Shown here in pieces: positions 18,200-26,578 of a DNA stretch of 64,000 nucleotides (position 1 is the stretch's first letter; every line of letters starts with the position of its first letter). Under the pieces are notes generated by a model. The model saw only the letters and a program-made list of their open reading frames with translations, was not told the origin of the DNA and did no database searches. Position numbers and translations under genes: made by a program. This DNA is from Mesorhizobium sp. NBSH29 (GTDB lineage Bacteria > Pseudomonadota > Alphaproteobacteria > Rhizobiales > Rhizobiaceae), in assembly GCF_015500055.1 (NCBI RefSeq), contig NZ_CP045492.1, positions 2,242,501 to 2,306,500 of the forward strand, in the 5' to 3' direction.

Positions 18200-19384
18200 T
18201 TAGGAGCGAACAAGTTCGAGAAGTGGTTCAAAGGAATACAAGCCGGCGCGCCGGCCAGCCGGCTCTACAAGGGTGCGTAAAATACCTTGCTCTATGAGTA
18301 TTCGCGAAAACCTGTGGGCGGTGGGGCTAGGTATTCCGGATTTTGTGGTGAAAACATTGTTCCGGAAAACGGGGCGCTCGAACAGGAAATCCAGTGCTGA
18401 GGTGCTCCACTGCGATGACAGGATCTTACGAAAATCATCTTTCATCTTTTCGTAAAGCTGTCTGATCTGCTCAGCTTTCTCTAAATTTTCCTTGGCTTGA
18501 GTTTCCAAGGCCTTCAGGAAAAACAAAACCCAGGGCGTCCAATCGCCGGAGCGCGAAACGTCACGCATTCGGTCGATATATTCATCCCTGTTGTCCTCAA
18601 AAAAACTACTTATGTAGAAGTGTGGCTCCGCAACAATGCCGTATCGCCATAGACACAAGGTGATGAGCATTCGGCCTACTCGGCCGTTTCCATCCTTGAA
18701 CGGATGAAGTGCTTCGAATTCGAGATGTGCGACGGCGGTCCGGATCAAAACTTGCGACGTATCTTGGTGAATGTAGTCGAAGAGAGCGTCCATACTAGGC
18801 GCTAATTGTTCCGGGCTTATCGGTATAAATCGAACCTTCCTCTTGGCTCGGTCCACCAGATAGTTCTGTTCCGTCTTGAACTCGCCTGGCGCGTTGTGTG
18901 CGCCGTGCCCAAATCCCAGCAATACGCTGTGAGCACCGCGAAGTAACACGCTCGAAATTGGATGGCCTTCCTTGACGCTTTTCTGCGCGCGTCTCAGTGC
19001 CGTGCCATAAAGGGCAACTTCTTTAGCTTCTGAGCGATAATTAGCTAATTCGTTGCTTTGAGCTTCTTCCTGATCAGCCTCATAGCGCAACACCTCATCA
19101 AGCGTGCTCACAGTTCCCTCCATCCGCGAAGAAACAACAGCTTCTTGGTTTCTGAGTGGGGCGAGGAGAATTTCGCTGTTGTGCATCGCTTTGAGCATTT
19201 GATCATAGCGGGCCAGTGCTGCTGCTGCGCTAGCGGTCGGTTCAATGAGAACCGCATAATCAAATGAAGCCGGGGGAAACTGTCCATAATGGTAGTTAAC
19301 CGCTTCTGACAGATCGAGATTTTGAGTTCCAAGTTTCATTGTTTTCAAATTCTTCCATCGGTGCAACTTAAAGGATTTTGGCAT
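18200..19384 (-). CDS. Fic-family protein with self-inhibitory motif
   Basis: A 394-residue Fic protein. The active-site motif [12 protein letters not shown] is complete (residues 227-238). The N-terminal domain has SSRMEG (residues 85-90), matching the (S/T)xxxE(G/N) inhibitory motif of class II Fic proteins. A C-terminal winged-helix-like part follows. Such enzymes usually transfer AMP to a protein. The ATG at 19384 has GAGGG directly against it; the ATG at 19339 is an alternative start. Base composition is lower in GC than the flanking leucine-degradation genes, and the gene lies between ivd and mccB, so recent insertion is likely. Confidence 0.92.
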   Translation of the reverse strand: MPKSFKLHRWKNLKTMKLGTQNLDLSEAVNYHYGQFPPASFDYAVLIEPTASAAAALARYDQMLKAMHNSEILLAPLRNQEAVVSSRMEGTVSTLDEVLRYEADQEEAQSNELANYRSEAKEVALYGTALRRAQKSVKEGHPISSVLLRGAHSVLLGFGHGAHNAPGEFKTEQNYLVDRAKRKVRFIPISPEQLAPSMDALFDYIHQDTSQVLIRTAVAHLEFEALHPFKDGNGRVGRMLITLCLWRYGIVAEPHFYISSFFEDNRDEYIDRMRDVSRSGDWTPWVLFFLKALETQAKENLEKAEQIRQLYEKMKDDFRKILSSQWSTSALDFLFERPVFRNNVFTTKSGIPSPTAHRFSRILIEQGILRTLVEPAGRRAGLYSFEPLLELVRS

Positions 19385-19397
19385 CCCTCAATGTGCC

Positions 19398-19482
19398 ACA
19401 AGCGTAGTTGTGTATCATTTTCTTGCGATTGCGATAACCAAATGGTTTTGATTGTAATTCCTTTTAGACAAGCGTCGTTGTC
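19398..19482. repeat. Two 14-bp palindromic repeats upstream of fic
   Basis: ACAAGCGTAGTTGT at 19398-19411 and ACAAGCGTCGTTGT at 19469-19482 differ at one base. Each is a dyad ACAA-N6-TTGT, and they start 71 bases apart. A third dyad, AACCA-AAA-TGGTT, lies between them at 19436-19448. They occupy the 132-base gap between the ivd stop and the fic start, so they are good candidates for operators. Confidence 0.5.
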
Positions 19483-19516
19483 GATCAGATTCAGAACATT
19501 GTGAGATAAAAGCCGC

Positions 19517-20677
19517 TCACCCCTCCGTCATGATTTCACGGCCGATCAGCCAGCGTCTTATCTCGCTGGTGCCAGCGCCAATCTCGTAGAGCTTTGCGTC
19601 ACGAAGGAGACGCCCGGCTGGAAATTCGTTGATATAGCCATTGCCGCCCAGAAGCTGGATTGCATCAAGCGCCATCAGTGTTGCCTTTTCTGCGGCATAC
19701 AGAATGCAGGCAGCCGCATCCTTGCGGGTGGTCTGCCCGCGGTCGCAAGCTGCCGCCACCGCATAGACATAGGCGCGCGCGGCATTCATCACTGTGTACA
19801 TATCGGCAAGTTTGCCCTGCACCAGCTGAAATTCGCCAATAGCCTGCCCGAACTGCTTGCGCTCGCGGCAATAAGGCACTGCAATATCAAGACATGCCGC
19901 CATAATGCCAAGCGGCCCAGCCGATAGCACGACGCGCTCATAATCAAGGCCTGACATCAGCACTTCCACGCCGCGCCCTTCTTGGTGCAGCACATTGTCA
20001 AACGGCACTTTCACATTGTCGAACACCAGCTCGCCGGTGTTGGAACCGCGCATCCCCAGCTTGTCGAGCTTTTGCGCAACAGAAAATCCGGCCATCGTCT
20101 TTTCAATCAGAAATGCGGTTATGCCGCGCGAGCCCGCATCCGGGTCTGTCTTGGCATAGACCACCAGCGTGTCGGCATCCGGCCCGTTTGTGATCCACAT
20201 TTTGGTGCCATTCAAAACATAATGGCCCTCCTGTTTTTCTGCTCGAAGCCGCATCGAAACAACATCGGAACCGGCACCCGTCTCAGACATGGCCAGTGCG
20301 CCCACCTGTTCGCCGCTGCAAAGGCCGGGCAGATATTTGCGCTTTTGCGCTTCAGTGCCCCAGCGGCTGATCTGGTTCACGCAAAGGTTGGAATGCGCGC
20401 CATAGGACAGGCCGACAGATGCGGATGCGCGCGAAATCTCCTCCATCGCGACAGCATGGGCGACATAGCCCATGCCCGTTCCACCAAATTCAGGGTCAGC
20501 CGTCATGCCAAGCAGGCCAAGCGCCCCCATTTCCTGCCAGAGATGCGCGGGAAACTCGTTGGATTGGTCGATCTCTGCCGCAAGCGGCGCAATCTTGTCG
20601 GATGCAAAGCGTCGCACCATATCGCGCAGCGCTTCAATATCTTCACCCAGCGCAAAATGCATGGATTGAGTGTACAT
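19517..20677 (-). CDS. ivd: Isovaleryl-CoA dehydrogenase
   Basis: A 386-residue acyl-CoA dehydrogenase, the FAD enzyme that oxidises isovaleryl-CoA to 3-methylcrotonyl-CoA in leucine breakdown. Shown by [39 protein letters not shown], the [13 protein letters not shown] helix and the C-terminal [18 protein letters not shown]. The start at 20677 has AGGGAG 6 bases upstream; the frame to 20710 would overlap the TetR gene more. Its electrons would pass via ETF to the oxidoreductase at 4.7 kb. Confidence 0.95.
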   Translation of the reverse strand: MYTQSMHFALGEDIEALRDMVRRFASDKIAPLAAEIDQSNEFPAHLWQEMGALGLLGMTADPEFGGTGMGYVAHAVAMEEISRASASVGLSYGAHSNLCVNQISRWGTEAQKRKYLPGLCSGEQVGALAMSETGAGSDVVSMRLRAEKQEGHYVLNGTKMWITNGPDADTLVVYAKTDPDAGSRGITAFLIEKTMAGFSVAQKLDKLGMRGSNTGELVFDNVKVPFDNVLHQEGRGVEVLMSGLDYERVVLSAGPLGIMAACLDIAVPYCRERKQFGQAIGEFQLVQGKLADMYTVMNAARAYVYAVAAACDRGQTTRKDAAACILYAAEKATLMALDAIQLLGGNGYINEFPAGRLLRDAKLYEIGAGTSEIRRWLIGREIMTEG

Positions 20678-20687
20678 GAGGCTCTCC

Positions 20688-21293
20688 CTAGCTTTCCGGT
20701 GCGCCCACAAGGCGCATCGTCATGGTGTGATATGTTCTGGTGACCTGATCGACGGACAGGCGCTCATCGGGCCTGAACCAGACAATCACGCCGGTAATCA
20801 TCTGGATGATCGCAATGGCTGTCAGCGCCACATCCTCGATCGCGAAAAGCCCTTGCTCAGCCCCATCGCGCAAAATGGCGCGCAGCTCTTTTTCGTAAGC
20901 GCCACGCAGCCGCAGGATCGTGCTCAATCTATCGCGCGAAAGGCTGCGCAGCTCCATATTGGACACATGAGTGGCCGCCCGGCGCGCGACATGGAAACGA
21001 ATATGGTTTTCCACGAACAGGCCCAGCCGCAATTTAGGGTCTTGGGTACTATTTGCAGGTTCCGCATTCGCCCACGCGCTTTGCAACGCATCCATATGCT
21101 CTTTGAGCAGCGTAAAGAGCAGATCTTCCTTGGTGGGAAAATAGCGGTAGAGAGCGGCAGCCTGCACGCCCACTTCGTGCGCCAGCTGGCGCATGGTCAC
21201 CGCCTCATAGCCAAAGCGTGCAATCAGATTGACCGCCGCCTCGCGCAGCGCAGCCTCTGTCTTCTCGCCATCTGAACCGGTCGTTCGTGCCAT
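20688..21293 (-). CDS. TetR/AcrR-family regulator of the leucine-degradation operon
   Basis: A 201-residue regulator with an N-terminal TetR helix-turn-helix ([43 protein letters not shown] region) and a larger effector domain. The stop lies 11 bases before the ivd start, on the same strand, so it is probably first in the operon and controls it. TetR proteins next to liu genes usually respond to an acyl-CoA; that is inference here. A GAACGTTC palindrome is 41-48 bases upstream of its start. Confidence 0.88.
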   Translation of the reverse strand: MARTTGSDGEKTEAALREAAVNLIARFGYEAVTMRQLAHEVGVQAAALYRYFPTKEDLLFTLLKEHMDALQSAWANAEPANSTQDPKLRLGLFVENHIRFHVARRAATHVSNMELRSLSRDRLSTILRLRGAYEKELRAILRDGAEQGLFAIEDVALTAIAIIQMITGVIVWFRPDERLSVDQVTRTYHTMTMRLVGAPES

Positions 21294-21333
21294 CCAGCCC
21301 CGCGCTCCTCACCGCGAAGACAAATAATAAAAC

Positions 21334-21341
21334 GAACGTTC
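21334..21341. promoter_or_regulatory. Candidate TetR operator core
   Basis: An 8-bp palindrome GAACGTTC within an AT-rich context (AAACGAACGTTCAATT), 41-48 bases upstream of the TetR start. Symmetry and position suggest self-regulation; the outer bases do not extend the dyad. Confidence 0.3.
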
Positions 21342-21561
21342 AATTAATTCAAGGTGGGCGAATTGCGCATTTCCTCTTCCATCGCTTCGCCAAGGGTCTG
21401 GTTGAACCCCGTTTCGCTGAGGCGGACGGTAAATTGGGCGTCTTGGATAACGGTATCCGGCTGCCGCGCGAAAACCTATGGGAGCGACGGCTTCCGTTAG
21501 TAGCGGAAGGAAAGCCTGCTAACCTCGGGCCGCTGGTCGGTCCAAACGGGGCATTGGACCC

Positions 21562-22680
21562 TTAGCCAGCAGCCATCAATGCGGCAGGCAGTTCCTGTTC
21601 GAAAATATCGAGTTCATGGTCAAGTCCAACACTCACCCGGATGCAGCGATCAAGCACCGGTACCATTGGCTTGCGGATGAAAACCCCGCGTGCCAGCAGG
21701 TTTTGCATCACATTGAGTGCAAAGCCACCTCCGCGACCGCAGTCAATAGCCACGAAATTGGTCGCTGATGGAATAGCAATCAGTCCGTTTGCGGAAGCTA
21801 TTGCCGCAATTCGCCCGCGGCCGGCGGCAACCTTCCGGACCACTTCAGCGAGATAGGTTTGGTCGGCCAGTGCGGCTTCGCCGGCCACCTGCGCCATCCG
21901 GTTCACGCCATAATGGTTACGAACCTTTTCGACGTCTCGGATTAGCCCGGCCTCGCCAATGGCATAGCCACAGCGAATGCCGGCCAGCCCATAGGCTTTC
22001 GAAAAAGTCCGCATGCGCACCACATTGGGCCGCGAAATGTCGAGCGGCAGCAGCGTTCCGGCGGGCGCCGTCTCGCCATAGGCTTCGTCGAGAATCAGCA
22101 GGGTCGTCTCCGGTAGTGCCTCGATGAAGCGCTGGACTTCTCCCGGCTCCCACCAGGTTCCCATCGGATTGTCCGGATTGGAAAGATAGACGATCCGCGC
22201 ATTCTCTCGTTTGACCGCTGCCAGCATACCGTCGAGATTTTCATGATCGTTCTCGAACGGCACGGGCACCAGCCGCCCGCCAAATGCGGCGACGTGAAAA
22301 TTAAAGGTCGGATAGGCGCCTAGCGAAGTCACAACTGCATCGTCCTGCCCAATATACATGTGCACAAGCACCGACAGCAGCCCGTCTATCCCTTCGCCCA
22401 CGACCACATGATCGCTTCCTGTGCCAAGATGGGTGGCAAGCGCTTCCCTGAGAGCAAAATTATCGGGGTCGCAATACATCCACATGTCGGGTGCCGCATC
22501 GCGCATCGCTGCAATGACACCCGGCGCCGGTCCAAAGCTGCTTTCATTGGCGCCGATACGTGCGCGAAATGCCTTGCCGCTGGCCCTCTGCTGCTGCTCG
22601 GGGCCAACAAACGGAACCGATTCGGGGAGCGATGAAACCGTCTGGGTGAGGGGAGGTCGTGAGGCGGGCATTGCGGTCAA
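21562..22680 (-). CDS. PLP-dependent aminotransferase, histidinol-phosphate aminotransferase family
   Basis: A 372-residue fold-type I aminotransferase. Conserved segments are RIGANESSFGP near the N-terminus, YLSNPDNPMGTWW, LILDEAYGE, and the PLP lysine in MRTFSKAYGLAGIRCGYAIG. It is of the HisC/ threonine-phosphate decarboxylase type. No histidine genes are adjacent, so the substrate is not certain and it may be an aromatic or broad-range aminotransferase. A GGTCCAA-N8-TTGGACC hairpin lies directly after its stop (21539-21560). Confidence 0.9.
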   Translation of the reverse strand: MTAMPASRPPLTQTVSSLPESVPFVGPEQQQRASGKAFRARIGANESSFGPAPGVIAAMRDAAPDMWMYCDPDNFALREALATHLGTGSDHVVVGEGIDGLLSVLVHMYIGQDDAVVTSLGAYPTFNFHVAAFGGRLVPVPFENDHENLDGMLAAVKRENARIVYLSNPDNPMGTWWEPGEVQRFIEALPETTLLILDEAYGETAPAGTLLPLDISRPNVVRMRTFSKAYGLAGIRCGYAIGEAGLIRDVEKVRNHYGVNRMAQVAGEAALADQTYLAEVVRKVAAGRGRIAAIASANGLIAIPSATNFVAIDCGRGGGFALNVMQNLLARGVFIRKPMVPVLDRCIRVSVGLDHELDIFEQELPAALMAAG

Positions 22681-22746
22681 TCTTCAATGGGAAAACATCT
22701 GGATAGCCGGCATGCCGATTGCAGGCAACTGCATGCCGATGCTGGC

Positions 22747-23907
22747 TCAAAGCACACGTGCAATTTGGCCAAGCAGGTCAATCTCACGCTGCGAAGCGGC
22801 CTCGTCGCTTGGTTCGGGCCGCGAGGAAAATTTGGCGATCACGATTCGGCTGACCGGATCGCACCACAACCATTGTTCGTGGATTCCAATCGCCGCAAAA
22901 GTACCGCGTCCGTCTCCAGTGTCGTACCAGCAGGAGCGGTAACGTCCTTGCGGAAAGGTCGCGGCGAAATTACCTTGGACCCAGGCGTCGCGATTGCCAT
23001 TCTGGCGCATGTCAACGATCCAGTCGGCAGGCACGACAGGAAGCCCGGTGCGGGCCTGTCCCCGGTCGAGCATCAGCTGGCCCAAGCGGGCGAGATCACG
23101 TGCAGTCACCGATATGCCACCAGCCGCGCGTGCCGCACCAAGCCGGTCTACCGTGACCGATGCAGCTCCCTTGGCGCCCATCGGTAACCACAGGCGACTG
23201 CGAAGATAATCGGCAAAGCGTGTCCCGGTCGCTCGTTCGAGCACGATACCCAGCATATCGGTGTTAGGCGAGGCATAGAAGAAGCGCTTGCCATGCTCCC
23301 CATCGCCCTTCTGGAGTGTGCAGAGAAATGAGAGAAGATCGCTCGGCTCAGCGCTCGGGCTCTGCGGATTCCACAGGGTAGCGCGCCGGTAGCGGTCAAA
23401 CGCACCATCGGCGTCGAGATAGGATTCGTCAAAATCAAGACTGACCGTCATATCTAGTAGATCGCGCACCCTTGCTGTGGCGTAAGCTGATTTGTCGACT
23501 TCTGGCACATAGCTCGAAACGAACGCTTGCGGGTCAAGCATACCGTCGCCTGCCGCAATGCCAGCCAGCATGCCGGTGATCGATTTGGAGACAGAAAAGA
23601 CAATATGCGGCAATTCTTGTCGGATCCCCTCCCTGTGCCATTCAGCAACGACCGCGCCCTCGCGCATGGCAACAAAACTGTCGGTATAGGTATCGGTCAG
23701 ATGCTCGGTCGCGCTGACCAGGCTGCCGTCAGCTGTCGCAAGTCGCATCTCTTTCAGGGCGGCCGACGATGCTACCGGTTCATCCTGCCCTCGCGTGACA
23801 ACCGATACCGGAACGAATTCATGTACCCTCTGAAAGCTCCAGCGGGTGTGGGGGTGAAGCCGCCAGTTGGATAGTGTGATGTCAGATCGGGAAAAAGTGT
23901 TTGTCAC
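22747..23907 (-). CDS. Serine hydrolase, class C beta-lactamase/6-aminohexanoate-dimer hydrolase type
   Basis: A 386-residue penicillin-binding-protein-fold hydrolase. The catalytic SVSK (Ser105-x-x-Lys108) is followed by the second element YASPNT (YxN-type) and a C-terminal part. No signal peptide is seen, so it should act in the cytoplasm like NylB-type amide hydrolases and esterases. The true substrate cannot be told. The 68-base gap to the upstream aminotransferase leaves room for a short leader only if they are separate; they may share a transcript. Confidence 0.88.
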   Translation of the reverse strand: MTNTFSRSDITLSNWRLHPHTRWSFQRVHEFVPVSVVTRGQDEPVASSAALKEMRLATADGSLVSATEHLTDTYTDSFVAMREGAVVAEWHREGIRQELPHIVFSVSKSITGMLAGIAAGDGMLDPQAFVSSYVPEVDKSAYATARVRDLLDMTVSLDFDESYLDADGAFDRYRRATLWNPQSPSAEPSDLLSFLCTLQKGDGEHGKRFFYASPNTDMLGIVLERATGTRFADYLRSRLWLPMGAKGAASVTVDRLGAARAAGGISVTARDLARLGQLMLDRGQARTGLPVVPADWIVDMRQNGNRDAWVQGNFAATFPQGRYRSCWYDTGDGRGTFAAIGIHEQWLWCDPVSRIVIAKFSSRPEPSDEAASQREIDLLGQIARVL

Positions 23908-23987
23908 GAAACGCTACGCCTCTGCTGATGCTCAATGCTGTCTCCCAGACAACAGGAGCGCGAGCGGCTTCACAAGCACCTACGAAA

Positions 23988-24014
23988 CAAAAAAGCGGGC
24001 CAGATGGCCCGCTT
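23988..24014 (-). terminator. Rho-independent terminator of the small periplasmic protein gene
   Basis: On the minus strand, GCGGGCC-AGAT-type loop-GGCCCGC (23995-24012) is a perfect 7-bp stem, followed by a T-run (the A-run at 23988-23994 on the plus strand). It lies 25 bases after the stop at 24039. Confidence 0.85.
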
Positions 24015-24038
24015 CTTTAGTCGCTATGAGCGACAGGA

Positions 24039-24344
24039 TTACATGGCGTCAACCTTGGCGCAGAAATCCTTGTACTGGTCCATGGTGGCGGCCAGTTTGC
24101 ATTCTTCCTTCATAGTAACCTGCTGGTCATCCTTCAGGCCCTTGAAAATGGTGGACATTTCATCATCCGTCCGCATGGTAGTCATGGTGTCGTCGGTATA
24201 GAACGGCGTCATCATGGTCTTGTCGCTCAGCACCTTCATTTGCGGCGCCGGATCTGTACCAGCGCCGGTCGTGGCGGTCTGGGCGAAGGCAGCGCCGCCG
24301 AGCGTCATGGCAACAGCGGCGATCGTGAACATCTTGAGTTTCAT
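24039..24344 (-). CDS. Small exported protein of unknown function
   Basis: A 101-residue protein with a signal peptide (MKLKMFTIAAVAMTLGGAAFA). The mature part is Met/Thr/Asp-rich (TDDTMTTMRTDDEMS) with two cysteines near the C-terminus. GGAAGGA before the ATG at 24344 decides the start; the frame to 24530 reads into the SDR gene. A strong terminator follows it. I do not recognise the family. The acidic Met-rich region is unusual. Confidence 0.78.
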   Translation of the reverse strand: MKLKMFTIAAVAMTLGGAAFAQTATTGAGTDPAPQMKVLSDKTMMTPFYTDDTMTTMRTDDEMSTIFKGLKDDQQVTMKEECKLAATMDQYKDFCAKVDAM

Positions 24345-24442
24345 GTCAAATTCCTTCCGTTTGGTGTCGATCGTTAACAGGCGATCCCAGACCCAACGTG
24401 ACGACAGAAGGAATGTTCCGGTATTTTGCATCGTCAAAGAAT

Positions 24443-25207
24443 CTATTTCCACAGCACCCGGTTCGTGACGGCAAACAGTAGCCTGCTCGGCAGTGCCGCA
24501 AGAAGCCGCATGGCCACAACCATCTTCCACGGAAACGCGATATCGAAGCGCGCACTACCTAGTCCCTTCACGATATGATTTGCCGCCTCCTCAGCCGAGA
24601 TCATAAAAGGCATCGGAAAATCGTTTTTGTCAGTCAGCGGGGTCTCTACAAATCCCGGGCTGATCAGGCTGAGTTGCACGCCATTCGCCATCAATTCGGG
24701 ATAAAGTGACTGGCATAGGTTGATAAGGGCTGCCTTGGTAGCACCGTAAGCGGACGCGCCTGGCAGGCCAACATAGCCCACTACCGAGCCCACCACACCA
24801 ATGCGCCCGGCTTTGCGCGCCATCATCGCGGGCATCACGGCGGCAAGGCAGTTTGCGGTGCCGACAAGATTGGTTGTCACCGTCGCTTCAAATTCCTTGG
24901 GGTCCAGGGTGCGTGCTGTGTCACGGCGATAGATGCCAGCGCAAAGAACGACCAGATCAACCGAACCCAGCGTCTTTTCCATCTCCGCGAACCCTGTGTC
25001 GACTGCTTCAGCATCGCGCACATCGAGTGGAACCGGCACAATATTGCCGCCGGCCTCGGCCGACAGGGCATCAAGGTCTGCCTTCGTGCGGGCACTGGCG
25101 GCAACGCGCCAACCCGTCCGGGCAAGTTTCAGTGCTACCGCCCGGCCAATTCCGGTGCCGGCACCGGTAACCCAAGCCGTGCCCGGTTGTTCCATTGACT
25201 TGCTCAT
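24443..25207 (-). CDS. Short-chain dehydrogenase/reductase
   Basis: A 254-residue SDR oxidoreductase. The NAD(P) motif TGAGTGIG is at residues about 15-22 and the catalytic YxxxK is in SAYGATKAAL. Substrate unknown; the C-terminal part (VAMRLLAALPSRLLFAVTN) is hydrophobic and resembles the membrane-associated SDRs near sterol or lipid enzymes. It is divergent from the SOS-type radical SAM operon, with 137 bases between. Confidence 0.93.
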   Translation of the reverse strand: MSKSMEQPGTAWVTGAGTGIGRAVALKLARTGWRVAASARTKADLDALSAEAGGNIVPVPLDVRDAEAVDTGFAEMEKTLGSVDLVVLCAGIYRRDTARTLDPKEFEATVTTNLVGTANCLAAVMPAMMARKAGRIGVVGSVVGYVGLPGASAYGATKAALINLCQSLYPELMANGVQLSLISPGFVETPLTDKNDFPMPFMISAEEAANHIVKGLGSARFDIAFPWKMVVAMRLLAALPSRLLFAVTNRVLWK

Positions 25208-25309
25208 ACATGCTCCTTGCTACTTCAAGAAATGATACGCGCCAACGGCCTGAATGGTTCACCGCGTCGGAGACCGGCTGGACAGGTTGTCACGCCCATG
25301 TTGAACCTC

Positions 25310-25338
25310 TTGCGGTAAGGTGCAGGAGAACATATAGT
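25310..25338 (+). promoter_or_regulatory. Sigma-70-type promoter of the radical SAM-UdgX operon, leaderless start predicted
   Basis: A -35 TTGCGG (25310-25315), a 17-base spacer and a -10 TATAGT (25333-25338). Transcription should begin about 6-7 bases after the -10, at or next to the ATG at 25345. This would give a leaderless mRNA, which fits the absence of a Shine-Dalgarno sequence near that ATG. Confidence 0.6.
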
Positions 25339-25342
25339 GAAC
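25328..25342. promoter_or_regulatory. LexA-type SOS box
   Basis: GAAC-ATATAGT-GAAC matches the alphaproteobacterial LexA site GAAC-N7-GAAC (equivalently GTTC-N7-GTTC). It covers the -10 element and ends 2 bases before the ATG, an ideal position for repression. Chance alone gives about two such matches in 64 kb on both strands, so the support comes from its place before a DNA-repair operon. Confidence 0.75.
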
Positions 25343-25344
25343 GT

Positions 25345-26577
25345 ATGCCGCTTTCCCTCGACCAAAAACTCGCAATTCTCTCAGATGCTGCAAAGTACGA
25401 TGCTTCTTGTGCCTCCAGCGGCACCGCGCGCCGCGACAGCCGCGACGGCAAGGGGCTTGGTTCGACGGAAGGTTCCGGCATTTGCCATGCCTATGCACCG
25501 GATGGCCGCTGTATCAGCCTCCTCAAGATACTGATGACGAATTTTTGTATTTATGACTGTTCCTATTGCGTCAATCGTGTCAGCTCCAATGTTCAGCGCG
25601 CCCGTTTTAGTGTGGAAGAAGTTGTGACGCTGACGCTGGAATTTTACAGGCGGAACTATATCGAAGGCCTGTTCCTCTCCTCTGGCATCATCCGCTCGCC
25701 TGACGCTACCATGGCCGACATGGTGCGGATCGCCAAAATACTGCGGGTGGACCATCAATTTCGCGGCTACATTCATCTCAAAACCATTCCCGACGCAGCG
25801 CCGGAATTGATTGAACAGGCTGGCCTTTATGCCGACCGGATCTCCATGAATGTGGAACTTCCGACCGACGCGGGCGTCGCCGCCTATGCGCCAGAAAAGG
25901 ACCCGGCGCAGATCCGACGCGCGATGGCCGGTGTACGCCTCCGCCGTGAGGTGGCGTCAGAGCCCAGTCATACGGGCCGTCTTCCACGGCGCTTCGCACC
26001 TGCCGGTCAGTCTACCCAGATGATTGTCGGCGCCGATGCTTCCAACGATGCCACAATTTTGGGAACAGCAAATCGGCTGTATTCCAGCTATCATTTGAAA
26101 CGCGTCTACTATTCGGCATTCTCGCCTATTCCCGACAGCTCGGTTGCCCTGCCGTTGATCCGCCCGCCGCTTCAGCGTGAGCACCGGCTCTATCAGGCTG
26201 ACTGGCTGATCAGGTTTTACGGGTTCGATCTAGATGAAATTACCGGTGCGACCCAGGACGGCAATCTCGATCTCGATCTTGACCCCAAACTTGCGTGGGC
26301 ACTGGCGAACCGTGGGCTCTTCCCGGTCGATGTGAACCGTGCCGGGCGGGAGCTCCTGCTGCGCGTGCCCGGTTTCGGAACCAAAACCGTATCGCGTATC
26401 CTTTCCACCCGCCGCCACCGCAGCCTGCGCTATGAGGATCTTGCCCGCCTGGGAGCCGGCATGAAAAAGGCCCGCGCCTTTGTCACCGCCAGCGGCTGGT
26501 CACCAGGTACGTTGACCGACAGTGCTGAACTGCGCGTTCGCTTTGCTCCTCCCGCCGAACAATTGGTGCTATTTTGA
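25345..26577 (+). CDS. Putative DNA modification/repair radical SAM protein (UdgX partner)
   Basis: A 410-residue radical SAM protein of the TIGR03916 type. The [4Fe-4S] cluster cysteines are CIYDCSYC (C68, C72, C75). The barrel follows with FYRRNYIEGLFLSSGI and GYIHLKTIP. A C-terminal helix-hairpin-helix (LRVPGFGTKTVSRIL, about residues 338-385) is suited to DNA binding. This family is nearly always next to UdgX and DUF4130, as here, with UdgX starting 1 base after its stop. The reaction is unknown. The start at 25345 is leaderless; the longer frame from 25195 reads into the intergenic region. Confidence 0.92.
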   Translation: MPLSLDQKLAILSDAAKYDASCASSGTARRDSRDGKGLGSTEGSGICHAYAPDGRCISLLKILMTNFCIYDCSYCVNRVSSNVQRARFSVEEVVTLTLEFYRRNYIEGLFLSSGIIRSPDATMADMVRIAKILRVDHQFRGYIHLKTIPDAAPELIEQAGLYADRISMNVELPTDAGVAAYAPEKDPAQIRRAMAGVRLRREVASEPSHTGRLPRRFAPAGQSTQMIVGADASNDATILGTANRLYSSYHLKRVYYSAFSPIPDSSVALPLIRPPLQREHRLYQADWLIRFYGFDLDEITGATQDGNLDLDLDPKLAWALANRGLFPVDVNRAGRELLLRVPGFGTKTVSRILSTRRHRSLRYEDLARLGAGMKKARAFVTASGWSPGTLTDSAELRVRFAPPAEQLVLF

Positions 26578-26578
26578 A

